A stretch of DNA of 64,000 nucleotides from UBA11740 sp049273695 (GTDB taxonomy: Bacteria > Acidobacteriota > Blastocatellia > Pyrinomonadales > Pyrinomonadaceae): the NCBI GenBank assembly GCA_049273695.1, contig JBASRE010000033.1, forward strand, positions 1 through 64,000. The letters are read 5' to 3'. The notes under the pieces were generated by a model. It saw nothing but the letters and a program-made list of their open reading frames with translations. It did no database searches and was not told the origin of the DNA. The position numbers and the translations under genes are program-made. Below are positions 7,741-15,606 of the stretch, piece after piece; the first letter of the stretch is position 1; every line of letters starts with the position of its first letter.

Positions 7741-9471
7741 TCACACCGGCCGCACTGCCTTTTGAAACGCCTTCACTCCCAAAGTGTTCAACACTTCCCC
7801 TTTTCTGACCCAGCCGCGGCGTGCGATGCCGACGCCGTATTTCACGTTGTGCAGCGCGTTCATTGAATGCGCGTCAACGGAAATCACGAATTTGATTTTG
7901 CGTTTGCGAGCTTCGCGTATCCAGCGCGGCTCCATGTCCAGCCGGTACGGATCGCCATTGATCTCAACCGCCGCGCGTGATTCGGCAATCACGTCGAGAA
8001 TTTTTTCGACGTCGCAATCGAATGGCGGCCGTCGCTGAATCAGACGCCCGAGCGCGTGTCCCCAAATCTTGAACACCGGCTGACGCATCGCCGTGACTAC
8101 CCGCTTCGTCATCTGCTCAGAGTTCATCTTGTAGCGCGAATGAATGCTCGCGACGATGACGTCGAACTGCTCCAAAATCCAGTCTGGATAATCCAACGAT
8201 CCGTCCTGGAGAATGTCTGACTCAGTGCCTTTCAAAATCCTGACCTTCGTTTGCTCCTGAACCCGCTCGATTTCGTCCCATTGTTGCTGAAGCCGATCGA
8301 TTTTCACGCCGCCGGCGTAAAACGCAGTCGGCGAATGATCCGTGATTGTGATGTACTTCATGCCCAGCGCTTCGGCGGTGCCCACCATCTGTTCGACGCT
8401 GTGCTTACCGTCGGAGTACATCGTGTGACAGTGCACCATTCCCCGTATGTCTTCGGTCGTGATCAAGTCTTCCGGCAATTTGCCTTTGATTGCGGCTTCA
8501 ATCTCGCCGGCATCTTCACGCATTTCGGGTGGCACATATTGAAGACCCAGTCGCTTGTAAATATCTCTTTCAGTTTTCATTCGCGGAGTAGAGCTGCGTT
8601 CGAAGTTACCATTGCCTGACACGATATTTAGCTTCTTCTTCGTGGCGATCGGCTGAAGCTTGTCCAAGTGCGCTTCAGAACCTGTGGCGCGCCACAGAGT
8701 GACCGCGAACTCCTCAGGCTTAACCGCGAAGAGCGTTGCGTTATAGCCTTCGCTTAGCACCACTGAACAATACTGCTTGGTCTTTGATTCAGTTCGAATG
8801 ACGAGCGGGAACCGCAGAAAATGATCAATGACCGCCTGTGGATTCTTGGCCGACGCGACGATCACAATCTGCGAGACTGTTTCCTTCCAGCGTCGTGTTG
8901 CGCCCGCGGCTTCCGCACTCACCACGCCGCGCGCGGTCGCGAGGTACTCGAGAATCCGTTCGCTCAAGCGCCATGCATGATGAATGTGAATGAACTGCTC
9001 ACGCTTTTCGTGACCGGCAATTGCGTCGAGAATCGCAGCTTCGGTCTTCGCGCCAAAGCCTTTGACGTCGCGCACCTTGCCGGCCTCGCACGCGGCGCGC
9101 AACTCTTCGACACTGGAAATCCCCAGCTCCTCCTGAAGACGTCCGACTTTCTGAACCGACAAACCCGGTATGTGCGAAAGCTCGATGATGCCCGCCGGGA
9201 GTTGGCCGCGCAGCTCGTTCAGCATCGATGACTCGCCGGTCGAATAAAGCTGATCGATTTGTTTAGCAAGCGCATGGCCGATTCCCTTTACGAACGTCAG
9301 ACGGTTCTGCTTGATCAACTTGCCGATGTCTTCGCTCAGTTCGGCGACTGCGCGCGCGCCTGCTTTGTACGCGCGAGCTTTGAAGTACTGCCCGCCTTTC
9401 AATTCGAGCAACGCGCCGATTTCCTGCAGCGCGGCCGCGATCGCGAATTTGTCTTTAAGTGGTTTAGCCAA
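7741..9471 (-). CDS. polX: PolX-family protein: degenerate polymerase domain plus intact PHP domain
   Basis: The 576-residue protein has the standard PolX layout. Helix-hairpin-helix 8-kDa-like regions lie at about 1-150, a Pol-beta palm/thumb at about 150-315 and a PHP phosphoesterase domain at about 335-570. The PHP metal ligands look intact (HCHTMYSDG, ITDHS, GTESDI, SIHSRY, GHALGR, SVDAHS), so 3'-5' exonuclease or AP-endonuclease activity is plausible. The polymerase active site is not intact. The usual GDID motif reads SQIV (in RRWKETVSQIVIV), and the third catalytic Asp of VDLR is replaced by Thr (NATLFAV). DNA synthesis is therefore unlikely. The gene faces ku across a compound palindrome. 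Its base-excision or end-processing role is inferred. Confidence 0.9.
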   Translation of the reverse strand: MAKPLKDKFAIAAALQEIGALLELKGGQYFKARAYKAGARAVAELSEDIGKLIKQNRLTFVKGIGHALAKQIDQLYSTGESSMLNELRGQLPAGIIELSHIPGLSVQKVGRLQEELGISSVEELRAACEAGKVRDVKGFGAKTEAAILDAIAGHEKREQFIHIHHAWRLSERILEYLATARGVVSAEAAGATRRWKETVSQIVIVASAKNPQAVIDHFLRFPLVIRTESKTKQYCSVVLSEGYNATLFAVKPEEFAVTLWRATGSEAHLDKLQPIATKKKLNIVSGNGNFERSSTPRMKTERDIYKRLGLQYVPPEMREDAGEIEAAIKGKLPEDLITTEDIRGMVHCHTMYSDGKHSVEQMVGTAEALGMKYITITDHSPTAFYAGGVKIDRLQQQWDEIERVQEQTKVRILKGTESDILQDGSLDYPDWILEQFDVIVASIHSRYKMNSEQMTKRVVTAMRQPVFKIWGHALGRLIQRRPPFDCDVEKILDVIAESRAAVEINGDPYRLDMEPRWIREARKRKIKFVISVDAHSMNALHNVKYGVGIARRGWVRKGEVLNTLGVKAFQKAVRPV

Positions 9472-9606
9472 ACGTTTGGTCGTACCAATTGAGTTTTGAA
9501 CGATGAACTCCGTCTATATGGCATAGCGAGTGCTTATTTCCAAGTGCACAGACCAGCTCGGCCTTTCGCAACACGAACTCCAGACGCGCGTGAGGATTCT
9601 GTAAGA

Positions 9607-10680
9607 ATGGCGGACGAACTACGCACTGAAGTCGAACAGGTAAAAGAGCGCCAGGATGTGAAAGAAGCGCTCAAGCAAACCACTTCGACTGAACCGGAAG
9701 ACAAACCGAAAGCCGAAGCCAAAGATAAACTTTGGCTCGGGACTCATTTCGTAGTCCTCGTCGCGTTGGCGGCTGCGCGGCTGCTGATGCAGCTCAGCTT
9801 GTTTGGTTACGCCGAAAGATATCCACGGGCCATCGAGTTACTCCAACGCCTCACGTTGAGCGCGATGGGTGTTGTGTTGCTACTCGCGATTGCAAAGCTG
9901 GTTGACGTTTATTGGATCGGAAGAATTGACAGCGCCGTTTCGCGCTACAACCTGCGGCGGGTCGCGAAGCTCGCGCTTGTGCTGTTGCTGATCCTGGTTG
10001 TCGTCTCCGGCCTGTTTCAGAACTGGTACACGACGGTCGTTTCGATTGGCCTGCTGTCGCTGATTCTCGGCCTGGCAGTTCAGACGCCGGTCACGAGTTT
10101 TCTCGGTTGGATTTACATCCTGGCCCGCTCGCCGTATCGCGTTGGCGACCGGATCAAGATTGGCGAAGCCACTGGCGATGTTATCGACGTCAGTTATCTG
10201 GACACGACGCTATGGGAATTTGGCGGTGGCGACTTGCTCTCGACCGATCACCCAACGGGACGCATCATCAAGTTTCCTAATTCCAAGATTCTCGACGAGA
10301 CGATCTACAACTACACCTGGCCGCTCTTTCCCTACATTTGGAACGAAATTAAATTCAGCGTGGCTTATGAAAGCGATCTTGAGTTCGTAGCGGAAACGAT
10401 GCAACGCGTCGCCGCTGAAGAAGTCGGTGAGCACATGATGAAACAAGTGCGTGTCTTTCGCGAGATTCTGGCGCAGACGCCGGTCGATCAATTAGAAGTG
10501 CGCGAATATCCCGCCGTGCTGTTTCGCCCCAACGCGAACACCTGGATCGATGCGATCGTGCGTTACCTTGTGCATCCCAAGGAAGCCGGCCGTACCAAGA
10601 CACGTTTGATCAAGAAGTTACTCGCGGAGCTCAACGCGGCTCCAGATCGGGTTATGTTCCCGAAGAGCAATGCGAGATAA
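9607..10680 (+). CDS. MscS-family mechanosensitive channel
   Basis: A small-conductance mechanosensitive channel releases solutes across the inner membrane under hypo-osmotic stress. The start at ATG 9607 (MADELRTEVEQV) gives 357 residues. A longer reading from 9496 exists but lacks typical N-terminal features and would crowd the divergent polX start. A charged Lys/Glu-rich segment (about 1-45) precedes three or four transmembrane helices (about 48-68, 88-108, 125-150 and the pore helix near 150-175, with GLAVQTPVTSFLGWIYILA). A soluble beta/alpha domain follows (RSPYRVGDRIKIGEATGDV). Length and the VGDRI motif fit the family. The C-terminal portion is slightly longer than E. coli MscS. Confidence 0.9.
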   Translation: MADELRTEVEQVKERQDVKEALKQTTSTEPEDKPKAEAKDKLWLGTHFVVLVALAAARLLMQLSLFGYAERYPRAIELLQRLTLSAMGVVLLLAIAKLVDVYWIGRIDSAVSRYNLRRVAKLALVLLLILVVVSGLFQNWYTTVVSIGLLSLILGLAVQTPVTSFLGWIYILARSPYRVGDRIKIGEATGDVIDVSYLDTTLWEFGGGDLLSTDHPTGRIIKFPNSKILDETIYNYTWPLFPYIWNEIKFSVAYESDLEFVAETMQRVAAEEVGEHMMKQVRVFREILAQTPVDQLEVREYPAVLFRPNANTWIDAIVRYLVHPKEAGRTKTRLIKKLLAELNAAPDRVMFPKSNAR

Positions 10681-10681
10681 A

Positions 10682-10814
10682 GGTACGCACGCCTCCGGCG
10701 TGCTTCATAGACTGTTAAGACGCTGGAGGCGTGCGTACCGAAATAGACTGTTAAGCACGCCGGAGGCGTGCGTACCGAAATAGACTGTTAAGCACGCTGG
10801 AGGCGTGCGTACCG
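10682..10814. repeat. GGTACGC...GCGTACC hairpin repeat, tandem copies
   Basis: Four imperfect units pair ACGCCTCCGGCGTGC with GCACGCYGGAGGCGTGC, separated by AATAGACTGTTAA linkers. The set starts two bases after the mscS stop. The same repeat family occurs at 17092-17177 and, inside the malQ coding sequence, at 29537-29585. It forms strong hairpins and may act as a terminator or REP-like element. Confidence 0.88.
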
Positions 10815-10830
10815 AAACGAAAATTAATTC

Positions 10831-11244
10831 ATGAAAGACATATTTAGAAAATTCGCACAGGCCGCCTCGCGTGCAGTCGGATCTCCGTGGGCCTTTATTA
10901 TCGCCACCGTGATTCTTGTGGTCTGGGCGGTCACCGGGCCTCTGTTTGGCTATTCAGACACGTGGCAACTCGTCATTAACACGGGCACCACGATTATTAC
11001 TTTTCTGATGGTCTTTCTAATTCAGAACACGCAGAATCGCGACGCGAAGGCCATCCATCTCAAGCTCGATGAACTTTTAAAAGGAGTCAAGGGAGCGCGC
11101 ACCAGTCTCGTCGATTTGGAAGACTTGACTGACGAGCAGCTCGACGAGTTGCAAGGATACTACGAGCGCTTACACAAAGAGGCCGCGTCGCACGCCACGA
11201 CCAGGAAGGGTTCGAAGAAGAAAAAGGGGCGTGCTAAGAAATAA
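10831..11244 (+). CDS. Low-affinity iron permease family membrane protein
   Basis: This 137-residue protein matches the small bacterial members of the low-affinity iron permease family, by the FRKFAQAASRAVGSPWAF N terminus and the NTGTTIITFLMVFLIQNTQNRD core. Two transmembrane helices are clear (about 19-42 and 50-72). A cytosolic helical segment follows with the DAKAIHLKLDELL motif and a Lys-rich tail. Transport of iron is not established for the short bacterial forms, so the name reflects the family only. The gene stands alone between two repeat elements. Confidence 0.82.
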   Translation: MKDIFRKFAQAASRAVGSPWAFIIATVILVVWAVTGPLFGYSDTWQLVINTGTTIITFLMVFLIQNTQNRDAKAIHLKLDELLKGVKGARTSLVDLEDLTDEQLDELQGYYERLHKEAASHATTRKGSKKKKGRAKK

Positions 11245-11246
11245 AT

Positions 11247-11309
11247 GGTGGTGTCATTTGATTTTCTCTGCGCCTTCTCGCAGAGAAAAGCTGAAATTAG
11301 GACACAACC
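11247..11309. repeat. MITE-like nested inverted repeat
   Basis: Terminal inverted repeats GGTGGTGTC (11247-11255) and GACACAACC (11301-11309) flank an 11-bp stem (TTTTCTCTGCG / CGCAGAGAAAA). A related sequence with the same right end (GGGACACTACC) lies at 21851-21906, at the edge of the IS110 element. The copy here starts two bases after the iron-permease stop and probably also terminates transcription. Confidence 0.65.
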
Positions 11310-11392
11310 GAAATAAATTCTTGCGTTGATTTTGGAATTATCGCCATGCTAGGCTGCATGGCCCTCGGGCAGAAAAACTTAAGGAGAAGTAA

Positions 11393-11770
11393 ATGAAAAA
11401 GTTGGCTTCGAAGACAAAACTATTAGTCGCCTTCGGTGTCCTGGCGATGATTGTCACCGCCACCGCCATGGCGCGCTCAGGCAAGCAGGACTTCGTGCTT
11501 CACAACGAAACCGGCGTCGAAATTCATGAACTTTATGTTTCCCCGTCTACGACAGACGATTGGGAAGAAGACGTGCTTGGCGTGGACACTTTGCCCGCTG
11601 GTGACAGCGTGAAGGTCACATTCGAGGACCGCGAGCACCGTGCGAAATGGGACTTGAAAGTAGTTGACAGCAAAGGCAACAGCATCGAGTGGGAGAGTCT
11701 GAACCTGATAGAGATTTCGGACGTTACCCTGCACTACAAAGACGGAAAAGCCTGGGCTGAGATTAAGTAG
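11393..11770 (+). CDS. Secreted protein of unknown function
   Basis: A 125-residue protein with a clear signal peptide (residues 1 to about 27, ending TATAMA). The mature part is about 95 residues and beta-rich, with FVLHNETGVEIHELYVSPS, then DDWEEDVLG and an SIEWESLNL stretch, ending ALHYKDGK-like. I have seen this small fold in many bacterial genomes, usually without a role, and I cannot name a function. An AAGGAG ribosome-binding site lies 8 bases before the ATG. It is a single gene between repeat elements. The signal peptide places it in the periplasm or outside the cell. Confidence 0.78.
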   Translation: MKKLASKTKLLVAFGVLAMIVTATAMARSGKQDFVLHNETGVEIHELYVSPSTTDDWEEDVLGVDTLPAGDSVKVTFEDREHRAKWDLKVVDSKGNSIEWESLNLIEISDVTLHYKDGKAWAEIK

Positions 11771-11779
11771 TGATAGACC

Positions 11780-11945
11780 AACCGCGTAGCGGTTGAATTC
11801 AATAGCCGTGGGCGACGCCCACGGTCACGCGACGAGCACAATCCGACCCTGGAAGGGTCGAACGGTTAAAGCGATTCGACCCTTTCAGGGTCGTCGTGTA
11901 TCTATCGTTTATACCGCTGGCGTTGCCACCGGCTATTAAATTCGT
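11780..11945. repeat. Compound palindromic element (nested hairpins)
   Basis: The string contains AACCGC-GTA-GCGGTT, CCGTGGGCG-A-CGCCCACGG and two differently looped copies of CGACCCT...AGGGTCG (11844-11860 and 11877-11893). An outer pair AATTCAATAGCC / GGCTATTAAATT closes it. The architecture matches that of 7587-7737, but the stem sequences differ. It lies between the secreted unknown and the S9 peptidase and has no coding potential. Confidence 0.8.
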
Positions 11946-12031
11946 CCGCTGCGCGGGACGTTCCCGCTAATTCAATCTTCAAGTAGAATACGCGCGCCGT
12001 TTTCAGCTTCTCTGCGGAAGGAACTTCGTCA

Positions 12032-14230
12032 ATGCGCCTGCGTCTCGTGTTGCTCTGCGTCACGGTTGTATTTGTGGTTTGCCCGGCTCTCGGGCAAAAG
12101 CGAAACATCACAGAAAAGGACCTGTTCAGCTTCAATTGGATAGCCGATCCGCAGGTGTCGCCGGACGGGTCGCGCGTCGCGTTCGTGAAAGTCACCGTCA
12201 ACGACAGGAAGGACGGTTACAACACTGCGATATGGATTGTCTCCACCGCGAACGGCGAAACAAAGCAACTGACCGGTGGCACGCGCGACACTTCTCCGCG
12301 CTGGTCGCCTGATGGAAGGCACCTCGCGTTCGTGCGCGTGCCAGAGAAAGATGGCCGGCCCGATTCGCCGCAATTGTTCATGATTTCCCTTGATGGCGGC
12401 GAAGCTTGGCAGTTCACCACCCTCCCGCGCGGCGCCGGCAATCCGCAGTGGTCGCCTGATGGGAAGATGATCGCGTTCGCAAACGGCGCGACGGCCGACG
12501 AACTCGCGAAGCAGAAGGAAACTTTGCCGGTACCGCCCCCCACTTCAGGCGTGCAACCGGTCGCATCACCGACGCCGTCACCCATTTCGTCACCCAAGGC
12601 CAGCCCTGAGCGCGAGAGTGACGTGCGTGTGATCACGCGCGCCGTTTATCGATCCGATTCCAGCGGATACCTGGACTTCAAACATCCGTCACACATCTGG
12701 ATCGTCAACGCGCCGCGCACCGGGGCAGACAAAGTAACTCCCAAGCAACTCACCTTTGGAAAGTACAGCGATGGCAACGTGACCTGGGCGCGCGACAGTC
12801 TGTCGATTTACTTCGTGTCTGATCATCGCGACGAGCCTTACTACGAATTGCCGGCGACGGATCTCTATCTGGTTTCGATCTCCGGAGGTGAACCGCGAAA
12901 GCTGACTTCGTTCGACATGGGCGCAGGCGCGCTCGCAGTCAGTCCCGACGGAAAGCGCGCGGCCTTCTATGCATCGACGACGAAGCCGGTCCGTTCGTAC
13001 TCGCAACCGGATCTCTGGGTGATGGATCTCAGCGCTAACGCACAGCCGCGGAACCTCACGACTGCTTTCGATTGGGACGTGGGGGCAGGCGTGGGCGGTG
13101 ATAACGCGGCACCGCGAGGAGGCGGCGGTAACCCACCGATTTGGAGCGCTGACGGCCGAACGATTTATGCGGTGTTCGCGAAAGAAGGTCGAGCGAACAT
13201 CGGCGCGTTCGATGCTGGAAATGGCCGGCAGACAAACGTGTCGACCGGCGATCATGCCGTCACGAACTTTCGCGCGACGGCTGATCGTTCGAAGTTCGCA
13301 CTGCTGATTTCCACGCCGACACGAATTGGCGATCTGTTCTGGCTTGAGAAGGCAGGCGCGGCGCCGAAGCAGTTGACGCGGCTCAATGATGAGCTGTTTT
13401 CAAAACTCAATCTGACTGAACCCGAAGACGTCTGGTACACGAGCTTTGACGGCAAGAAGGTTCAGACGTGGGTACAGAAGCCGCCTGATTTCGATCCGAA
13501 CAAGAAGTATCCGCTGATCCTCAACATCCACGGGGGACCACATGCCGCGTACGGCTACATCTTTGATCACGAATTCCAGTGGATGGCGGCCAAGGGCTAC
13601 GTCGTCATTTATCCGAATCCCCGCGGCAGTACGACCTACGGCCAGGAGTTTGGGAATATCATCCAGCATAAATACCCCGGCGATGACCACAAAGATTTAA
13701 TGGCCGGGGTCGATGAATTGATCCGGCGCGGCTACATCGACGAAACGAAACTCGGCGTTACCGGAGGCAGCGGCGGCGGACTGTTGACGAACTGGGCAGT
13801 CGGTCACACGGATCGATTCAAAGCCGCCGTGTCCCAGCGCGATATCTCAAGCTGGACCGATTGGTGGTACACGGCAGACTTCACTCTGTTTCAGCCAAGC
13901 TGGTTCAAAGCACCGCCGTTTGAAGATCCGGAAGATTTCAAAGCGCGCTCGCCCATCACTTACGTCAACAACATCAAGACCCCGATGATGTTCATCCTTG
14001 GCGAAACGGACTGGCGCACGCCAACCTATTCGGGCGGCGAACAACTATTTCGCGCCTTGAAGTACCGAAGGATTCCGACGGTCATGGTTCGCTTTCCGAA
14101 CGAGACGCACGAACTCTCTCGCTCAGGCCAGCCGTGGCACCGCATCGAGCGGCTTCAGCACATCGTCGGCTGGTTCGATAAATGGCTGATGGGGATGAAG
14201 AAGCCGGAGTATGAAGTGACTCCCAATTGA
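12032..14230 (+). CDS. S9-family serine peptidase (prolyl oligopeptidase / acylaminoacyl-peptidase type)
   Basis: This 732-residue exported peptidase has a signal peptide (1 to about 21, ending CPALG). A WD40-like beta-propeller of repeated SPDGxxxAF / WSPDG strands spans about 40-440. A C-terminal alpha/beta-hydrolase domain (about 480-720) has the HGGPHAAYG oxyanion segment and the nucleophile in GGSGGG, within LGVTGGSGGGLLTNW. The Asp (GETDWRTP) and His (ETHELSRSG) of the triad are also present. It probably degrades oligopeptides in the periplasm as part of protein scavenging. A Pro/Ser-rich insertion near 165-200 interrupts the propeller, as is common in acidobacterial members. Confidence 0.93.
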   Translation: MRLRLVLLCVTVVFVVCPALGQKRNITEKDLFSFNWIADPQVSPDGSRVAFVKVTVNDRKDGYNTAIWIVSTANGETKQLTGGTRDTSPRWSPDGRHLAFVRVPEKDGRPDSPQLFMISLDGGEAWQFTTLPRGAGNPQWSPDGKMIAFANGATADELAKQKETLPVPPPTSGVQPVASPTPSPISSPKASPERESDVRVITRAVYRSDSSGYLDFKHPSHIWIVNAPRTGADKVTPKQLTFGKYSDGNVTWARDSLSIYFVSDHRDEPYYELPATDLYLVSISGGEPRKLTSFDMGAGALAVSPDGKRAAFYASTTKPVRSYSQPDLWVMDLSANAQPRNLTTAFDWDVGAGVGGDNAAPRGGGGNPPIWSADGRTIYAVFAKEGRANIGAFDAGNGRQTNVSTGDHAVTNFRATADRSKFALLISTPTRIGDLFWLEKAGAAPKQLTRLNDELFSKLNLTEPEDVWYTSFDGKKVQTWVQKPPDFDPNKKYPLILNIHGGPHAAYGYIFDHEFQWMAAKGYVVIYPNPRGSTTYGQEFGNIIQHKYPGDDHKDLMAGVDELIRRGYIDETKLGVTGGSGGGLLTNWAVGHTDRFKAAVSQRDISSWTDWWYTADFTLFQPSWFKAPPFEDPEDFKARSPITYVNNIKTPMMFILGETDWRTPTYSGGEQLFRALKYRRIPTVMVRFPNETHELSRSGQPWHRIERLQHIVGWFDKWLMGMKKPEYEVTPN

Positions 14231-14245
14231 GACAAGAAACCTCCC

Positions 14246-14483
14246 ATGGATGAAGAGTTTGAGATTATTGGGATAATCGAGGCGTAACGACAATCGCGGT
14301 CGGTCCGAGCATTCGCGAAATCAAGCGCCTTCGAAAGCGTTTGGCAGAGGACGCTGGCGGAAACTAAAAGGCATTGCGGCTGTCCGTCTCGCCGATGGTA
14401 CAATTTGTCGAGCTGAAATCCATTGGTACGAGGCTCACGGCATCGGACGAAAGAAGGCGAAGATCAAACATTTTTTGGATTAA
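14246..14483 (+). pseudogene. Small conserved gene broken by a one-base frameshift
   Basis: Two reading frames together give one protein. The N-terminal part in frame with 14284 reads VTTIAVGPSIREIKRLRKR. The rest reads GRGRWRKLKGIAAVRLADG, then TICRAEIHWYEAHGIGRKK and IKHFLD, in the frame ending TAA at 14481-14483. The shift falls at CGTTTGGC near 14340, and one inserted base there would restore an Arg-Phe-Gly. I recognise the HWYEAHGIGRKE-type ending as a small conserved family of unknown function that often precedes the next gene's family. The start is unclear because ATG 14246 itself runs into a stop. Confidence 0.6.
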
Positions 14484-14488
14484 ATCCG

Positions 14489-14740
14489 ATGGCAAAAAAC
14501 GAACCAATCAAGTCCTACGTTCTCTGCATCGATGACGGCGGCTATCCTGAATCGCTCGAAGTCCGGAAGCTTTATCCAGTGTTGCCTGACGAGAGGGCCG
14601 CAGGGCGAACCTACATTCGGGTGATTGACGAAACGGGTGAAGATTACCTTTATCCCTCAAAGTATTTCGTTCCAATTGCGCTATCGGCAGACATCGTTGC
14701 TACGCTGCTACAAGTCGCAGCCCCGAGGACTAGCGCGTAG
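14489..14740 (+). CDS. Small conserved protein of unknown function, partner of the preceding gene
   Basis: The 83-residue product starts at ATG 14489 (MAKNEPIKSYVLCI), five bases after the stop of the broken gene upstream. A longer reading from 14423 only duplicates that gene's tail in another frame. It has the features VLCIDDGGYPESLEVRKLYPV, a DE-rich turn and GEDYLYPSKYFVPIALS, with no signal peptide or membrane segment. It looks like a small, soluble SH3-like beta-barrel. The pair of small genes recurs in other genomes from my memory, and a toxin-antitoxin-like or regulatory role is possible but unproven. Confidence 0.62.
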   Translation: MAKNEPIKSYVLCIDDGGYPESLEVRKLYPVLPDERAAGRTYIRVIDETGEDYLYPSKYFVPIALSADIVATLLQVAAPRTSA

Positions 14741-14755
14741 ACCGTAGAACACTTG

Positions 14756-15469
14756 ATGAAACTGCTGCTTCTCATCTGCATCGTACTAGCTGTTTGTTCG
14801 TCCGCCCTCTACGCCCAACCCGCGGGCGGCAAGACTACGACCCCTGAAACAAAGCCGAAGACGACGAGCAGCACCACGACTAAGCCGACAAAGCCGACAA
14901 AACCTGCGACGCCGGCATCGTCGTCGAGCAAACGCACGAACACTGCGCCCGCCAATATCGATGGCAAGTGGTGGACGAGCGGCAACGACTTTGGCGCGTC
15001 GGAAGTTGTCTTCTCGCAGAGCGGCGCGAGCGTCACCGGCACGATTCAGTATTCCGCCGGAGGAACCGGAACCGTTAACGGAACAATGGTCGGCAAGCGA
15101 CTTCAATTTACGTTTGCCGATGCGAACGGCAGGACTGGTTCAGGTTGGTTGGAACTAAGTTGGAACAATTTTCTCGGCGGCCCGTGGCGCAACACGCGCG
15201 TACGCGACGGCTCGTGGACGATGATGCGCATGGAGGGCAGGTGGTGTTTTGGTGGAAGTCGGAACCGCGTTCGAACGGTCACACACAATCACCGCGGGGA
15301 TATGTTTGTAATCGCCGAAGACGGCACCCGCAGCACCGGCCAGTTGCAAGGGCCCTGGATCTATCTGACGTCCGACGACGGGATGACGATCAAGGGCGAT
15401 ACTGACTTTCGCGCGAACCGCGTCAACTGGTCCACAGGCTTTTTCTGGACGTGGTGTGGAAGGAATTAA
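14756..15469 (+). CDS. Secreted protein with Thr/Lys/Pro linker and beta-rich domain
   Basis: Starting at ATG 14756 gives 237 residues: a signal peptide (1 to about 21, ending LYAQ), a low-complexity Thr-Lys-Pro-Ser linker (about 22-62), then a domain of about 170 residues. The domain has alternating hydrophobic and Gly/Trp/Thr positions (GKWWTSGNDFGASEVVFSQ, TGTIQYSAGGTGTVNGTMVG). These are the strands of a lipocalin-like or avidin-like barrel, repeated twice with a Trp-rich WSTGFFWTWC end. The linker suggests tethering to or crossing of the cell envelope. No enzyme motif is visible, and I cannot name a family. Confidence 0.75.
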   Translation: MKLLLLICIVLAVCSSALYAQPAGGKTTTPETKPKTTSSTTTKPTKPTKPATPASSSSKRTNTAPANIDGKWWTSGNDFGASEVVFSQSGASVTGTIQYSAGGTGTVNGTMVGKRLQFTFADANGRTGSGWLELSWNNFLGGPWRNTRVRDGSWTMMRMEGRWCFGGSRNRVRTVTHNHRGDMFVIAEDGTRSTGQLQGPWIYLTSDDGMTIKGDTDFRANRVNWSTGFFWTWCGRN

Positions 15470-15474
15470 CTGCG

Positions 15475-15606
15475 GTCAGTTGCCAGTTGTCAGTTGTCAG
15501 TTGTCAGTTGTCAGTTGTCAGTTGTCAGTTGTTTCGATGACGAGAGTCGGGTCACGACGTCCAAAAGATTCTTATTGCAACTGACCACTGACAACTGACT
15601 ACTGAC
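15475..15606. repeat. Heptanucleotide tandem array (CAGTTGT) with an inverted arm
   Basis: Six or seven CAGTTGT units run from about 15475 to 15532. The inverted words CAACTGACCACTGACAACTG follow at 15578-15606, ending at the start codon of the next gene. A fold-back of the two arms would bury that gene's ribosome-binding site, and I see no other strong Shine-Dalgarno there. It has the same architecture as the 2027-2168 array, with a different unit. Confidence 0.85.
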
